A stretch of DNA of 64,000 nucleotides from Actinopolyspora lacussalsi (GCA_030803735.1 JAURUC010000001.1:2249501-2313500), one strand, 5' to 3'; shown: positions 1 through 9,753, numbered from the stretch's first letter. Made by a program: numbers and translations. The notes: a model not told the origin generated them from the letters alone.

Positions 1-10
1 GGGTCGGGTG

Positions 11-100
11 GCGGAACCTCTCGCGCGGCTCTCGCTGCGGGTCCGGAGACATCGGGTAGGTACTACACAACGTCTCCGGTGTCCTCGCGAGAGCCGCACG
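11..100. repeat. Type A dispersed repeat, hairpin-forming
   Basis: Starts with GCGGAACCTC followed by CGGCTCTCGCT. Arms at 25-50 and 72-97 are close inverted repeats (GCGGCTCTCGC at 25-35 against GCGAGAGCCGC at 87-97; GGTCCGGAGAC against GTCTCCGG), with a loop containing TACTACAC. Related sequences occur at 8275-8330 and, inverted, at 32793-32865. A shorter piece lies near 60968. Confidence 0.7.
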
Positions 101-206
101 GGAGAACCCGCGGCGGTGCCGACGGCGAGAGCGGTCGGAGCTCGGCCCGCGAGGGTGGTTGGGGTTCGCCCTGCTGGGGTGGTGAGGTTCGCCCTGCACC
201 GAAGCG

Positions 207-278
207 GCTCGGCGATTTCGCGAGAAATTGGCACCGATAGCGCCGAAGGCGCGTCAATTTCTCGCGAAATCGCCGAGC
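207..278. repeat. Type B dispersed repeat, perfect 24-bp inverted repeat
   Basis: Positions 207-230 and 255-278 are exact reverse complements separated by 24 bases. The core of each arm is GCGATTTCGCGAGAAATTG. The same core is seen at 20261-20338 (two copies), 24687-24710 and 61051-61126 (two copies), always in or at the edge of intergenic DNA. It behaves like a REP/BIME-type element. Confidence 0.8.
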
Positions 279-349
279 AGCGCACGGCGGCGGTTCCACC
301 AAGCGACCAGTTACGGCGACCGAGCCGATACCGTGCGGCGCGAAGCGTG

Positions 350-1108
350 CTACGAACGCTTACGCCGGAACAGCATGGTCAGCGGGTCGTACCTCCGGTC
401 GGCCAGGCGTTCCTTGAGCGGGATGAGCGCGTTGTCGGTGATCCCGATGTGCTCCGGGCACACTTCGGTGCAGCACTTGGTGATGTTGCAGAGCCCGAGC
501 CCGTGGTCACCCCTCGCCTCCTCCGGGCGGTCGCCGCCCTTCTCCTGATGCGAGTCCAGCGGGTGCATCTCCAGCTCGGCGACCCGCATCAGGAACCTCG
601 GTCCCGAGAACGCCTCCTTGTTCTCCGAGTGATCGCGGATCACGTGGCAGGTGTCCTGGCACAGGAAGCACTCGATGCACTTGCGGAACTCCTGGGAACG
701 CTCCACGTCCCGCTGTTGCATCCGGTACTCCCCCGGCTCCAACCCCTCGGGTGGGCTGAAGGCGGGCACCTCACGGGCCTTGACGTAGTTGTACGAGACG
801 TCACAGACGAGATCCTTGATCACCGGAAAGGCCCGCATCGGGGTGACCGTTATGGTCTCGTCGGTGTCGAACAGCGACAGCCTGGTCATGCAGGTCAGCC
901 GCGGCCTGCCGTTGACCTCGGCCGAGCAGGAACCGCACTTGCCCGCCTTGCAGTTCCAGCGCACCGCCAGGTCCGGACACTGGGTGGCCTGTAGTCGGTG
1001 CAGCAGGTCGAGCACCACCTCGCCTTCCTCCGCGTCGACCTCGTAGTCCCGCAGCTCGCCGGAATCGGCGTCACCGCGCCACACGCGCAGTCGCGCCCGG
1101 TATCCCAT
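350..1108 (-). CDS. sdhB: Succinate dehydrogenase / fumarate reductase iron-sulfur subunit
   Basis: This 252-residue electron-transfer subunit of complex II passes electrons from the flavoprotein through three iron-sulfur centres. The N-terminal ferredoxin-like domain has the 2Fe-2S ligands in WNCKAGKCGSCSAEV and the following LTC. The C-terminal domain has CIECFLCQDTC for the 4Fe-4S centre and CNITKCCTEVCPEH for the 3Fe-4S and 4Fe-4S ligands. I start at the ATG at 1108 because GAAGGGA lies just upstream; the open frame runs on to 1606 but that extension has no family resemblance. It is the last gene of the anchor-sdhA-sdhB operon. Its size matches the actinobacterial type in which one large anchor replaces SdhC/SdhD. 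Confidence 0.93.
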   Translation of the reverse strand: MGYRARLRVWRGDADSGELRDYEVDAEEGEVVLDLLHRLQATQCPDLAVRWNCKAGKCGSCSAEVNGRPRLTCMTRLSLFDTDETITVTPMRAFPVIKDLVCDVSYNYVKAREVPAFSPPEGLEPGEYRMQQRDVERSQEFRKCIECFLCQDTCHVIRDHSENKEAFSGPRFLMRVAELEMHPLDSHQEKGGDRPEEARGDHGLGLCNITKCCTEVCPEHIGITDNALIPLKERLADRRYDPLTMLFRRKRS

Positions 1109-1227
1109 TTCCACAGTCCCTTCCACGACACTCACCGAAAGCCCGCACTCGCAGCACGCCCGGACCGGGACGAGAACCGTGCGAGAGGTTCCGCCACGTC
1201 CCCACGAAAACCGAGCCGACGGTCCCG

Positions 1228-3129
1228 CTAAGAAGGCGTTCTTACGATGGCCAGCTCCTCCTCGGTGAAGTACTTGCCCAGCTCCGCCACGGAGAACAGC
1301 CGCAACAGGTCCTCCCGCATCGGCGGCTGCTCGTGCTCGGTGATCTCGATCGAACCGTCCCGCAGCTCGCAGCCGAGCAGCGTGCCGCGCCACTTCGGGT
1401 TCATGCCCGGGTGGTCGTCGCGGGTGTGCCCGCCCCTGCTCTCGGTGCGGCGCAGCGCCGCCGCTGCCACGCACTCGCTGACGACCAGCATGTTGCGCAG
1501 GTCCAGCGCCAGGTGCCAGCCGGGGTTGAAGTGGCGGTTGCCCTCCGGAACGGCCAGCCGGGCGGCACGCTGTTTGATCTCGGCGAGCTGTTCCAGCGCG
1601 GCGCACATCTCGGCCCCGTCCCGGATGATGCCGACCAGCCGGTTCATCACCTGCTGCAGCTCCGCCTGCAGCGAGTAGGGGTTCTCCTGGCCCCGCACGT
1701 CGGTGACCTCGAACGGGGCGAGTGCGGAGTTCACCGCCTCGGTCACCACCTCCTCCGAGACGTCGGGTCGGGCGTGCCGCGCGGCGGCGACGTGCTCGGC
1801 GGCGCCCGCTCCGGCCCGCCTGCCGAAAACCAGCAGGTCGGAGAGCGAGTTGCCCCCGAGCCGGTTGGAACCGTGCATACCGCCAGCCACCTCCCCCGCG
1901 GCGAACAGCCCGGGCACCGAGGAGGCCGCGGTGTCGGGATCGACCTCCACACCACCCATCACGTAGTGACAGGTCGGCCCGACCTCCATGCGCTCACTGG
2001 TGATGTCCACATCGGCCAGTTCCTTGAACTGGTGGTGCATCGAGGGCAGCCTGCGCATGATCTCCTCGGCGGAGAGCCTGCTGGCCACGTCGAGGTAGAC
2101 CCCACCGTGCGGGGTTCCCCTGCCCTCCTTGACCTCGTTGTTGATCGCGCGTGCCACTTCGTCGCGTGGCAGCAGTTCCGGTGGCCTGCGGTTGTTGTCC
2201 GGATCGGAGTACCACCGGTCGGCCTCCTCCGGGCTGTCCGCGTAGGACTCCTTGAAGACCTCGGGAATGTAGTCGAACATGAAGCGTCTTCCCGAGGCGT
2301 CGCGCAGCACACCGCCGTCACCACGCACGGATTCGGTGACCAGGATCCCCTTCACGCTGGGCGGCCAGACCATGCCGGTGGGGTGGAACTGCACGAACTC
2401 CATGTTGATCAGCCGGGCACCCGCCCGCAGCGCGAGGGCGTGCCCGTCACCGGTGTACTCCCAGGAGTTGGAGGTCACTTTGAAGGACTTGCCGATCCCC
2501 CCGGTCGCCAGCACCACCGCTGGTGCCCGCAGCCGCACGAACCGACCGTTCTCCCGCCAGTACCCGAGCGTCCCGGCGATGCGGTCGCCGTCCAGCAGCA
2601 GGTCGGTCACCGTGAACTCGGCGAAGACCCGCAGCCCGGCCTCGTAGTCGCCGTGCTCGGCGTGGTCGGACTGCTGGAGCGAGACCACCTGCTGCTGCAG
2701 CGTGCGGATCAGTTCCAGTCCGGTGCGGTCACCCACGTGCGCGAGCCTGGGGTACTCGTGCCCGCCGAAGTTGCGCTGGCTGATCCGACCGTCGGCGGTG
2801 CGGTCGAACAGTGCTCCGTAGGTCTCCAGCTCCCAGACGCGCTGCGGGGCCTCGGTGGCGTGCAGCTCGGCCATGCGCCAGTTGTTCAGGAACTTGCCGC
2901 CGCGCATGGTGTCGCGGAAGTGCACCTGCCAGTTGTCCCCCGAGTTGACGTTGCCCATCGCCGCGGCGATACCGCCCTCGGCCATGACGGTGTGCGCCTT
3001 GCCGAACAGCGACTTGCACAGCACCGCCGTGCGCAGTCCGCGCGAGCGGGCCTCGATGGCGGCACGCAGGCCGGCACCGCCCGCCCCGATGACGATCACG
3101 TCGTAGTCGTGACTCTCGATCTCGGCCAT
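1228..3129 (-). CDS. sdhA: Succinate dehydrogenase flavoprotein subunit
   Basis: This 633-residue catalytic subunit oxidises succinate to fumarate with covalently bound FAD at the cytoplasmic face of the membrane. The N-terminal Rossmann motif VIVIGAGGAGLRAAIEA is followed by AHTVMAEGGIAAAMGN, whose His is the likely FAD attachment residue. EFVQFHPTGM and the C-terminal RLGGNSLSDLLVFGRRAG are the usual substrate and FAD-binding signatures. The length is normal for the family. It lies between the membrane anchor gene (84 bases upstream) and sdhB (119 bases downstream), so the three genes are probably one transcript. Confidence 0.95.
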   Translation of the reverse strand: MAEIESHDYDVIVIGAGGAGLRAAIEARSRGLRTAVLCKSLFGKAHTVMAEGGIAAAMGNVNSGDNWQVHFRDTMRGGKFLNNWRMAELHATEAPQRVWELETYGALFDRTADGRISQRNFGGHEYPRLAHVGDRTGLELIRTLQQQVVSLQQSDHAEHGDYEAGLRVFAEFTVTDLLLDGDRIAGTLGYWRENGRFVRLRAPAVVLATGGIGKSFKVTSNSWEYTGDGHALALRAGARLINMEFVQFHPTGMVWPPSVKGILVTESVRGDGGVLRDASGRRFMFDYIPEVFKESYADSPEEADRWYSDPDNNRRPPELLPRDEVARAINNEVKEGRGTPHGGVYLDVASRLSAEEIMRRLPSMHHQFKELADVDITSERMEVGPTCHYVMGGVEVDPDTAASSVPGLFAAGEVAGGMHGSNRLGGNSLSDLLVFGRRAGAGAAEHVAAARHARPDVSEEVVTEAVNSALAPFEVTDVRGQENPYSLQAELQQVMNRLVGIIRDGAEMCAALEQLAEIKQRAARLAVPEGNRHFNPGWHLALDLRNMLVVSECVAAAALRRTESRGGHTRDDHPGMNPKWRGTLLGCELRDGSIEITEHEQPPMREDLLRLFSVAELGKYFTEEELAIVRTPS

Positions 3130-3213
3130 GTGACGTTTCCGATTTCTCGTCCGAAATGGTTTCGCGGCGCTGCCGCACGGCCGCGTGCGCGCACGGCCGC
3201 GGCGCGCCGGGGG

Positions 3214-4008
3214 TCAGTTGAACAGCCGCGGATCCGGGAAGGCGCCCGCGGCCACGAGCATCACGTAGAGGTCCACCAGCGCCACCGACACCAGCGATGC
3301 CCAGGCGAGCCCCATGTGGTGACCGTTCATCCTGCTCACCAGCGTCCACATTCGATAGCGCACCGGGTGGCGGGAGAAGTGGTTGATGCGTCCGCCTATC
3401 AGGTGCCTGCAGGAGTGGCAGGACAGCGTGTAGGCCCACAGCAGCACGACGTTGACCACCATGAGCAACGTCCCGATTCCGATGCCGAAGCCGCCGTCCG
3501 CACCGCGGAAGGCGATCACGGTGTCGTAGGTCAGCACCGCGGCCACCAACAGCGCGGCGTAGAAGAAGTAACGGTGCACGTTCTGCATGATCAGCGGGAA
3601 CCGCGTCTCACCGGTGTAGCGACGGTGGGGTTCGGTCACCGCGCAGGCGGGCGGCGCGGCCCAGAAGGACCGGTAGTAGGCCTTTCGGTAGTAGTAGCAG
3701 GTCAGTCGGAAGCCGAGCACGAACGGCAGCACGAACACCGGTGGGGGAATCCACGGCGCCAGGTCCGGGAACGGCGACCCGAAGTGGCTCGCCCCCGGCA
3801 CGCAGGCGTCGCTGAGGCAGGGCGAGAAGAACGGGGCGAGGTAGTGGTACTCGGGCACCCAGTACCACTGGTTCATGAAGGTCCGTATCAGGCCGTAGAC
3901 GACGAAGGCACCGAGTCCCAGCGCGGTACCCAGTGGCGGCAACCACCATCGATCTGTTCGCAGCGTGCGCCCGCGCCGGAGGGACGATGAAGTTGTGGGA
4001 GCTGACAT
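3214..4008 (-). CDS. Succinate dehydrogenase membrane anchor subunit (single large type)
   Basis: This 264-residue membrane protein has about five hydrophobic segments (roughly residues 25-45, 88-108, 143-165, 175-195 and 233-255) and several histidines near membrane edges that could bind haem (NVHRYFF, CHSCRHL, NGHHMG). Size, gene order and neighbours match the one-subunit anchor of actinobacterial Sdh1-type complexes such as the mycobacterial Rv0249c group. That assignment rests on remembered family features, not on a search. It is the first gene of the operon. The ATG at 4008 is preceded by AGGGG at good spacing. Haem content and quinone specificity cannot be read from the sequence. Confidence 0.85.
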   Translation of the reverse strand: MSAPTTSSSLRRGRTLRTDRWWLPPLGTALGLGAFVVYGLIRTFMNQWYWVPEYHYLAPFFSPCLSDACVPGASHFGSPFPDLAPWIPPPVFVLPFVLGFRLTCYYYRKAYYRSFWAAPPACAVTEPHRRYTGETRFPLIMQNVHRYFFYAALLVAAVLTYDTVIAFRGADGGFGIGIGTLLMVVNVVLLWAYTLSCHSCRHLIGGRINHFSRHPVRYRMWTLVSRMNGHHMGLAWASLVSVALVDLYVMLVAAGAFPDPRLFN

Positions 4009-4138
4009 GCTCGACCCCTGGTGGTAGCGAGAATGACGGTTGTCGCGGTGGTCGCCCGGTCGTCACGGGATCCCGTCCGGCCCCCGTGGGGACGAGGGCG
4101 ATCGAGAAGGGGTCGGTGCCGATCGGGAGCGGGCGGAA

Positions 4139-4486
4139 TCAGTCCTCGCGTGATGACTGGCCTCCCACTCCCTCGTCGTCCACGCCCTGCCACCAGGAGG
4201 GGTCGTAGGGTGTGTCGGGAACCTCGATGATGTCGCTCTCCCCTACCTCGCGGTGCGCGGTCGCGCCACCGCCGCGAGCCGTCGCGGCGGCACCACCGGC
4301 ACGCTGGCGCGGTGGCCCCGGGGCGGCGGTCGACAGCTCGGAGACGTCGATCTCCAGTCGCTGGAGGTCGTTCTCGATACGCCGCACAACGGCGACGTCG
4401 CCGTATCTGGTGTAGAGCTCGTCGACACCGGTACGCAGCTGGGACAGCGCACGAAGCACGTCACCCAGTTCAGCTGTCGAGGACAT
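4139..4486 (-). CDS. Conserved hypothetical protein, 115 aa
   Basis: A short acidic cytoplasmic protein. The N-terminal half (residues 1-55) looks like a helical or coiled-coil segment (LRALSQLRTGVDELYTRYGD, then RRIENDLQRLEID). An Ala/Gly-rich linker follows, and then a distinctive acidic tail with PDTPYDPSWWQGVDDEG. I chose the ATG at 4486 because GAGG lies 8 bases upstream; a GTG three codons earlier is possible. No function is recognised. It lies upstream of the sdh operon on the same strand with a gap of 130 bases and need not be co-transcribed. Confidence 0.7.
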   Translation of the reverse strand: MSSTAELGDVLRALSQLRTGVDELYTRYGDVAVVRRIENDLQRLEIDVSELSTAAPGPPRQRAGGAAATARGGGATAHREVGESDIIEVPDTPYDPSWWQGVDDEGVGGQSSRED

Positions 4487-4621
4487 TCGCACCACCTCGC
4501 GTTCCCGATCCGGTCACCGGAAGACTCTGCACGACCCAAGCCTACGTGACAAGAGACACATGTGATTCGAAACGCATCCAATGGACGTGAGGAGACCCGA
4601 TCCGGAGCCACTCCCCATTGG

Positions 4622-4804
4622 CTACCCCTCGAAGAGGTGTCGCACGAAGGTGACCAGCGACTGGAACACGAAAGCGACGCTGTCGAAGAGCACCAGCGAT
4701 CCCTGCCGTACGGCTCCGGCGGCGGCGACCGGGTCGCGCACCACCAGATAGCCGACCGCGATCGCCGCGAACGCCACCAGAACGAGCACACTCCTGCGGT
4801 CCAC
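4622..4804 (-). CDS. Small membrane protein, 60 aa
   Basis: A GTG start at 4804 has a near-perfect ribosome binding site (GGAGG, 6 bases away), which decides the start; the open frame extends further upstream without protein-like composition. Residues 5-23 form one hydrophobic segment (VLVLVAFAAIAVGYLVV). The C-terminal part, with VLFDSVAFVFQSLVTFVRHLF, is amphipathic or a second membrane segment. Function unknown. It is transcribed away from the aldo/keto reductase gene. Confidence 0.65.
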   Translation of the reverse strand: MDRRSVLVLVAFAAIAVGYLVVRDPVAAAGAVRQGSLVLFDSVAFVFQSLVTFVRHLFEG

Positions 4805-5078
4805 TCCCGACCTCCGTGTCTCGAACGACCGCGAATCGCGACCACCCTCGCACGCGGTGCCCGCCAACGGAGGCCGCAACGCGGGGACACCACCGATTCG
4901 TGTAACGCTCCCGACGACTCCCCTTGCCGGGAACCGGGGACTACCCACCGTGCCCGTTCCCGCGCCCGCTTCCTCGCCGCGCGAACGCGGGAATATCCGT
5001 CGTGGGACTGCCGGTCGCTGATCACGCGGGCATACTCGACTACGGAATCGATCGAACTCACCGACACGGAGTAGGCGA

Positions 5079-6071
<993 letters not shown>

Positions 6072-6088
6072 CGAGGACTCTCCCACCG

Positions 6089-6107
6089 ACCGGGGCCTCA
6101 CCCCGGT
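6089..6107 (+). terminator. Possible weak terminator after the aldo/keto reductase gene
   Basis: A 7-bp stem (ACCGGGG at 6089-6095 with CCCCGGT at 6101-6107) and a 5-base loop, followed only by TTC. It lies 18 bases after the stop codon. Confidence 0.4.
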
Positions 6108-6248
6108 TTCCGGAGCGGGCCACGGGCGTTGCGGCATTGACGAGCGGGGTGGGGAGTTGATCGGCTCGGAGGGATCACCCGAGTGGTGTGAGCGCGTTCC
6201 GACACGGGTACGCCGGAGCAGGACGTTTCCCCTTCCGGAAAGGTAACC

Positions 6249-6458
6249 ATGGGCCAGCGACACGTCGTTCCCGGAGGCGGTGGCGGCGGCTGGAAGGTGG
6301 TCGGCGCGGCCACCGGATCCACCGAGTCGAGCACCAACACCCAGGCGGACGCCATCGACGAGGCACGCAGGCAGCTGGAGAACTCCGACGGAGGAGAGAT
6401 CCTCATCCACGGCATCGACGGCTCGGTCCGCGACCGGCGAACCGTGCAGTCGAGCTGA
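6249..6458 (+). CDS. DUF2188 family protein
   Basis: A 69-residue cytoplasmic protein with the DUF2188 pattern: an N-terminal HVVPGGGGGGWKVVGAATG strand followed by a helix with TNTQADAIDEARRQLEN and a C-terminal EILIHGIDGSVRDRRT segment. The family is widespread and of unknown biochemical role. The ATG is preceded by GGAAAGG. It appears monocistronic and is followed by a strong hairpin. Confidence 0.85.
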   Translation: MGQRHVVPGGGGGGWKVVGAATGSTESSTNTQADAIDEARRQLENSDGGEILIHGIDGSVRDRRTVQSS

Positions 6459-6466
6459 CCCGAACC

Positions 6467-6519
6467 CGACGACTCCCGCGGGCGGGCCGGTGGGAACTTC
6501 CGGGCCGCCCGCGTCGTCG
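6467..6519 (+). terminator. Hairpin after the DUF2188 gene
   Basis: CGACGAC plus GCGGGCGG (6467-6485, with a TCCC bulge) pairs with CCGCCCGC plus GTCGTCG (6505-6519). The stem is very GC-rich with no U-tract. It lies between converging genes. Confidence 0.45.
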
Positions 6520-6646
6520 TGCCGTCCCGAGGGCTCCAGCTGCCGCAGCCCTTCCGGCGCGGCGAGATCGCCCGGGCGCGACGCGGCAACACCCGTCGGG
6601 CCGGTACCCGTCGGCCCTGGTTCCGGTCGATCGTGCCGCCGCGCGA

Positions 6647-7573
6647 TCAGTACTCCGATGGCTCCCGCACGGCGCGGAAGCGCAACCGCTGGCCGGGTCG
6701 TGCCTGCGCGGCCACGGCCACGTGGGCCGACAGCACGACCGCGATCACGGGGTATCCCCCGGTCACCGGATGGTCCGCCAGGAACAGGGTGGGCTGCCCA
6801 GCGGGCGGTACCTGCAGCGCCCCGCTGACCATCCCCTCGCTGGGAAGTTCACCGGTCTCGTTCCGTGGCAGCGGCGGTCCGGACAGGCGCATGCCGACCC
6901 GGTCGCTGTCCCGGGTGACCTCGAACGGCTCGTGCAGCAGGTGACGCAGCGCTTCGGCGCTGAACCAGTCCTGTCTCGGCCCGGGCAGCACGGGTAGCGT
7001 CAGTTCCCCGCCGGACGGCGGGGTGATCGGCGCGGCGTCCACGCGCGGGAACTCGCCGTGAGCTCGCCCGACGGGGAGCACGGTGCCCCCCGCGAGCGGC
7101 TCCGGCCCCAGCCCCGAGAGCGTGTCGGTGGCGCGTGATCCCAGCACGGCCGGGACGTCGATACCGCCGCGCACCGCCAGGTACCCCCGCATCCCCGTGC
7201 GGCACTGCCCGACGCGCAGTACCGAACCGGTGGGCAGCGTGAGCACGGTGTGGCTCGCCGCCGCACGCCCGTCCACCGTGACCGGAAACGAGGCGCCGGT
7301 CAGCGCGACGGTGAGCACACCGCGGGCGCGCAACCACAGCCCACCCAGCGTGATCTCCACGGCGGCTTCCGACTCCGCGTTGCCGACGAGGCGGTTGGCC
7401 AGCCGCAGCGAGCTCCGATCGGCGGCCCCGGAGATTCCCACCCCCATCCCGGCCAGTCCGGTCCGGCCCAGATCCTGCACGGTCGACAGCGGACCGGGGC
7501 GCAGCACCTCCAGCCGTCGGTTGGCCGGCGACCCCTTGGCGAGCCCGGCGGTACCGGTGTCCGGCTCGCTCAT
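6647..7573 (-). CDS. pxpC: 5-oxoprolinase subunit PxpC (KipA family)
   Basis: This 308-residue biotin-dependent carboxyltransferase-like subunit of the prokaryotic ATP-dependent 5-oxoprolinase PxpABC converts 5-oxo-L-proline to L-glutamate with ATP. Family features include the N-terminal LEVLRPGPLSTVQDLGRTG, NRLVGN, TLGGLWLRARG, YLAVRGGIDVPAVLGSRATD and the C-terminal GMRLSGPPL...ELPSEGMVSGALQVPPAGQP, then DHPVTGGYPVIAVV. The ATG overlaps the stop of the preceding gene by 4 bases (ATGA), so translation is probably coupled to pxpB. It is the last gene of the operon. Confidence 0.93.
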   Translation of the reverse strand: MSEPDTGTAGLAKGSPANRRLEVLRPGPLSTVQDLGRTGLAGMGVGISGAADRSSLRLANRLVGNAESEAAVEITLGGLWLRARGVLTVALTGASFPVTVDGRAAASHTVLTLPTGSVLRVGQCRTGMRGYLAVRGGIDVPAVLGSRATDTLSGLGPEPLAGGTVLPVGRAHGEFPRVDAAPITPPSGGELTLPVLPGPRQDWFSAEALRHLLHEPFEVTRDSDRVGMRLSGPPLPRNETGELPSEGMVSGALQVPPAGQPTLFLADHPVTGGYPVIAVVLSAHVAVAAQARPGQRLRFRAVREPSEY

Positions 7574-8226
7574 GACACCTCCTCGAACCGCACCCGCAAC
7601 CCGGGACGCAGCAGTGCGGGCGGATCACGATCGGTGCGCCACATCTCCAGCTCGGTGCGGCCGATCAGCTGCCAACCGCCCGGCGAGGTTCGCGGGTAGA
7701 CACCGCTGAACCTGCCCGCCAGCCCGACCGAACCGGCGGGCACGCCGGTTCGGGACTCCGCGCGGCGTGGGACCTCCAGTCGGGGGTCACCTCCCACCAG
7801 GTAACCGAATCCCGGTGCGAATCCGCCGAAGGCCACCCGCCACTCGGTTCCGGTGTGGGCGAGCACCACCTCGCGGGGTGTGAGCCCGGTCAGCTCGGCC
7901 ACCGCGTCGAGATCCGCGCCGTCGTAGATCACCGGCACCGTGAGCGACCCCCGGTCGGCGCGTTCTCCCCCGGCCGCCCCGGTTCCGGCGGGCAGGGCTC
8001 CGGCGGGCAGGGCTCCGGTCAACGGCACTCGGCGGATCTCATCGGCGAGCGCGCGCCGGTCGGCGCGCTCGGGATCCAGCGAGACGAGCAGTGTCCGTGC
8101 CGCGGGGATCAGGTCGAGGACGCCGGGCAGACTCCGTTCGGACAGCGCGGCGTGCAGCGCCAGCACCTGTTCCAGCTCGTCCAGTTCCACGAGCAAACCC
8201 GCGTCCGCGCAGGGCAGGATCCGCAC
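7570..8226 (-). CDS. pxpB: 5-oxoprolinase subunit PxpB (KipI family)
   Basis: This 218-residue partner of PxpC is a cyclophilin-like subunit. Family motifs include the N-terminal ILPCADAGLLVELDEL, RTLLVSLDP, VPVIYDGADLDAVAELTGL (family pattern, V.YDG.DL..VA...G), FGGFAPGFGYLVGGDPRLEVPRR and AGSVGLAGRFSGVYPRTSPGGWQLIGRT. I start at the GTG at 8226 because AGGAGG lies 4 bases upstream; the frame continues to 8328 through repeat DNA. The gap of 115 bases to pxpA is filled by a type A repeat. Confidence 0.92.
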   Translation of the reverse strand: MRILPCADAGLLVELDELEQVLALHAALSERSLPGVLDLIPAARTLLVSLDPERADRRALADEIRRVPLTGALPAGALPAGTGAAGGERADRGSLTVPVIYDGADLDAVAELTGLTPREVVLAHTGTEWRVAFGGFAPGFGYLVGGDPRLEVPRRAESRTGVPAGSVGLAGRFSGVYPRTSPGGWQLIGRTELEMWRTDRDPPALLRPGLRVRFEEVS

Positions 8227-8274
8227 CGCACCTCCTTGGAGTTTTCCGTTCGAACTTGCCGGGGTGCTCGCTTG

Positions 8275-8330
8275 GCGGAACCTCCCGCTGGCTCTCGCTC
8301 CGGGAGGACCGACATCGAGGAGGAACACCG
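8275..8330. repeat. Type A dispersed repeat inside the pxp operon
   Basis: GGCGGAACCTCCCGC, GGCTCTCGCTCCGG and AGGACCGACATCGAGG match the element at 32793-32865 (inverted there) and resemble 11-100. It sits exactly in the pxpA-pxpB gap, which is unusually wide compared with the overlapping pxpB-pxpC junction. Confidence 0.7.
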
Positions 8331-8341
8331 GAAAACAGCTC

Positions 8342-9115
8342 TCAGTCCGCCACGAGTGCGGGCGGCGGGGCGAACGGCTCGATCGGCGTCCCCTGCTCGG
8401 TCAGTTTCCGCCGCACGGTGCGGGCGATCCTCACCGCGTCGGGGGTGTCGCCGTGCACGCAGATCGAGTCCGGCGACAGCGACAGCGGAGTCCCGTCCGC
8501 CGCCTCGATCGGTTGCCCTCGGACGATCCGCAGGCAGCGGTCGGCTATCGCCTCGGGGTCGTGCAGCACCGCGCCGGGACGACCACGCGGCACGAGGGTT
8601 CCTTCCGGGGTGTAGGCGCGATCGGCGAACGCCTCCCGATGGGGATTCAGCCCCGACTCCCCCGCCAGCCGCAACCACTCCGAACCGGCCAGGCCCAGCA
8701 CGGCCATGCCGGGACGGAACCGGCGCACCGCTTCCACCACGGCCTCGGCCTGCTCGGTGTGCGAGACGATGGTGTTGTACAGCGCGCCGTGCGGCTTGAC
8801 GTAGGTGACCGCGGTGCCCGCCACCCTGGCCAGCGCGTCGAGCGCGCCGATCTGGTAGATCACCTCGTCCACGAGTTCGGCCGGGTCCATGTCGATGAAC
8901 CGGCGGCCGAATCCGGCCAGATCCCGGTAACCGACCTGGGCCCCCACGGCGACCCCGCGCATCGCCGCTCCGGAGCAGGCCGCGCGCAGCGTCCTCGGAT
9001 CACCCGCGTGGAACCCGCAGGCGACGTTGGCGCTGCTGACGATGTCCAGCAGCGCGGTGTCGTCGCCCAGTTCCCAGCGCCCGAACCCCTCGGCCAGGTC
9101 AGCGTTGACGTCCAT
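8342..9115 (-). CDS. pxpA: 5-oxoprolinase subunit PxpA (LamB/YcsF family)
   Basis: This 257-residue subunit of the 5-oxoprolinase complex is a polysaccharide-deacetylase-like barrel. Signatures are MDVNADLAEGFGRW at the N-terminus, VSSANVACGFHAGDP, VKPHGALYN and EAFADRAYTPEGTLVPRGRPGAVL. I use the ATG at 9115 (GAGAGG 9 bases upstream) rather than a TTG three codons earlier. The family motif usually reads N-D-G-E; here it is NADLAEGFG, with Ala in place of the usual Gly. It is the first gene of the operon, and an inverted repeat at 9143-9168 lies just upstream. Confidence 0.93.
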   Translation of the reverse strand: MDVNADLAEGFGRWELGDDTALLDIVSSANVACGFHAGDPRTLRAACSGAAMRGVAVGAQVGYRDLAGFGRRFIDMDPAELVDEVIYQIGALDALARVAGTAVTYVKPHGALYNTIVSHTEQAEAVVEAVRRFRPGMAVLGLAGSEWLRLAGESGLNPHREAFADRAYTPEGTLVPRGRPGAVLHDPEAIADRCLRIVRGQPIEAADGTPLSLSPDSICVHGDTPDAVRIARTVRRKLTEQGTPIEPFAPPPALVAD

Positions 9116-9142
9116 ATCGGGCAACCTCTCACGAGACCGCGC

Positions 9143-9168
9143 GCGTGATCACGGGGGTCCGATCACGC
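9143..9168. promoter_or_regulatory. Inverted repeat upstream of pxpA
   Basis: GCGTGATC at 9143-9150 and GATCACGC at 9161-9168 are perfect reverse complements with a 10-base spacer, 28 bases upstream of the pxpA start. It could be an operator or a 5' leader hairpin. No regulator gene is adjacent. Confidence 0.35.
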
Positions 9169-9378
9169 CGTCGCCAGCTCACCACGGGACCACGTAAGCG
9201 GCTCCGCGGGTGGGAGCCAACCCGCATGGACCTCCTGCCCAGGGGCGAAGGACCGAAGTCACCGATGTCGCCGAGAGCTTGCGACCCGGTCTCGGACGGT
9301 TCTTTACTCGTGGTGGGAGTGCTTTCGACAAGCATCGCGCGAACGGATTCCGGCGATGCGCGGGGAAGGGAGCGAATC

Positions 9379-9753
9379 ATGGGCAACCCGGTGGTGCACT
9401 TCGAGATTCTGGGCAAGGACGCGGCGAAGCTCCGCGACTACTACTCACGGCTGTTCGGCTGGAAGATCGACACGGACAACCAGTTGGACTACGGCATGGT
9501 CGAGCGCGAGACGGTCGAGGACGACGGTGAGACCGTGGGCATCGGCGGCGGCATCGCCGCCGTTCCGGAGGGCTACGAGGGAATGGTGACGTTCTACGTG
9601 GGCGTCGACGACGTGGAACAGGCGCTGTCCCAGGCCGAGACCCTCGGCGGCAGCCGGGTGATGGGCCCGGAGAAGGTGATGGAGCAGCTGGAGATCGGGC
9701 TGTTCGCCGATCCGGAGGGGCACGTGATCGGCGTGGTCAACCCCGGCTCCTGA
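9379..9753 (+). CDS. VOC family protein (glyoxalase/bleomycin-resistance fold)
   Basis: A 124-residue protein with one vicinal-oxygen-chelate domain. VVHFEILGKDAAKLRDYYSRLFGWKI is the typical first beta-alpha-beta unit, and GLFADPEGHVIGVVNPG is the typical C-terminal metal-site strand (Glu/His region). The family is usually metal-dependent, but the substrate cannot be assigned. The ATG at 9379 has GGGAAGGGAG upstream and is the first methionine that gives a family-like N-terminus. It is divergent from pxpA. Confidence 0.88.
   Translation: MGNPVVHFEILGKDAAKLRDYYSRLFGWKIDTDNQLDYGMVERETVEDDGETVGIGGGIAAVPEGYEGMVTFYVGVDDVEQALSQAETLGGSRVMGPEKVMEQLEIGLFADPEGHVIGVVNPGS

Larger units (their letters stand above)
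1..349. other. Intergenic region downstream of sdhB, repeat-rich
   Basis: No convincing gene is seen here. The open frames on either strand have no family resemblance and run through inverted repeats. The stretch holds a type A element (about 11-100) and a type B inverted repeat (207-278), both of which recur elsewhere in the window. It follows the stop codon of the iron-sulfur subunit gene, so the hairpins could act in mRNA processing or termination. That is inference. Confidence 0.6.

Noticed and set aside
1333..3990. Plus-strand open frame of 885 codons
   Set aside because: Antisense shadow of sdhA and the anchor gene; no protein-like motifs.
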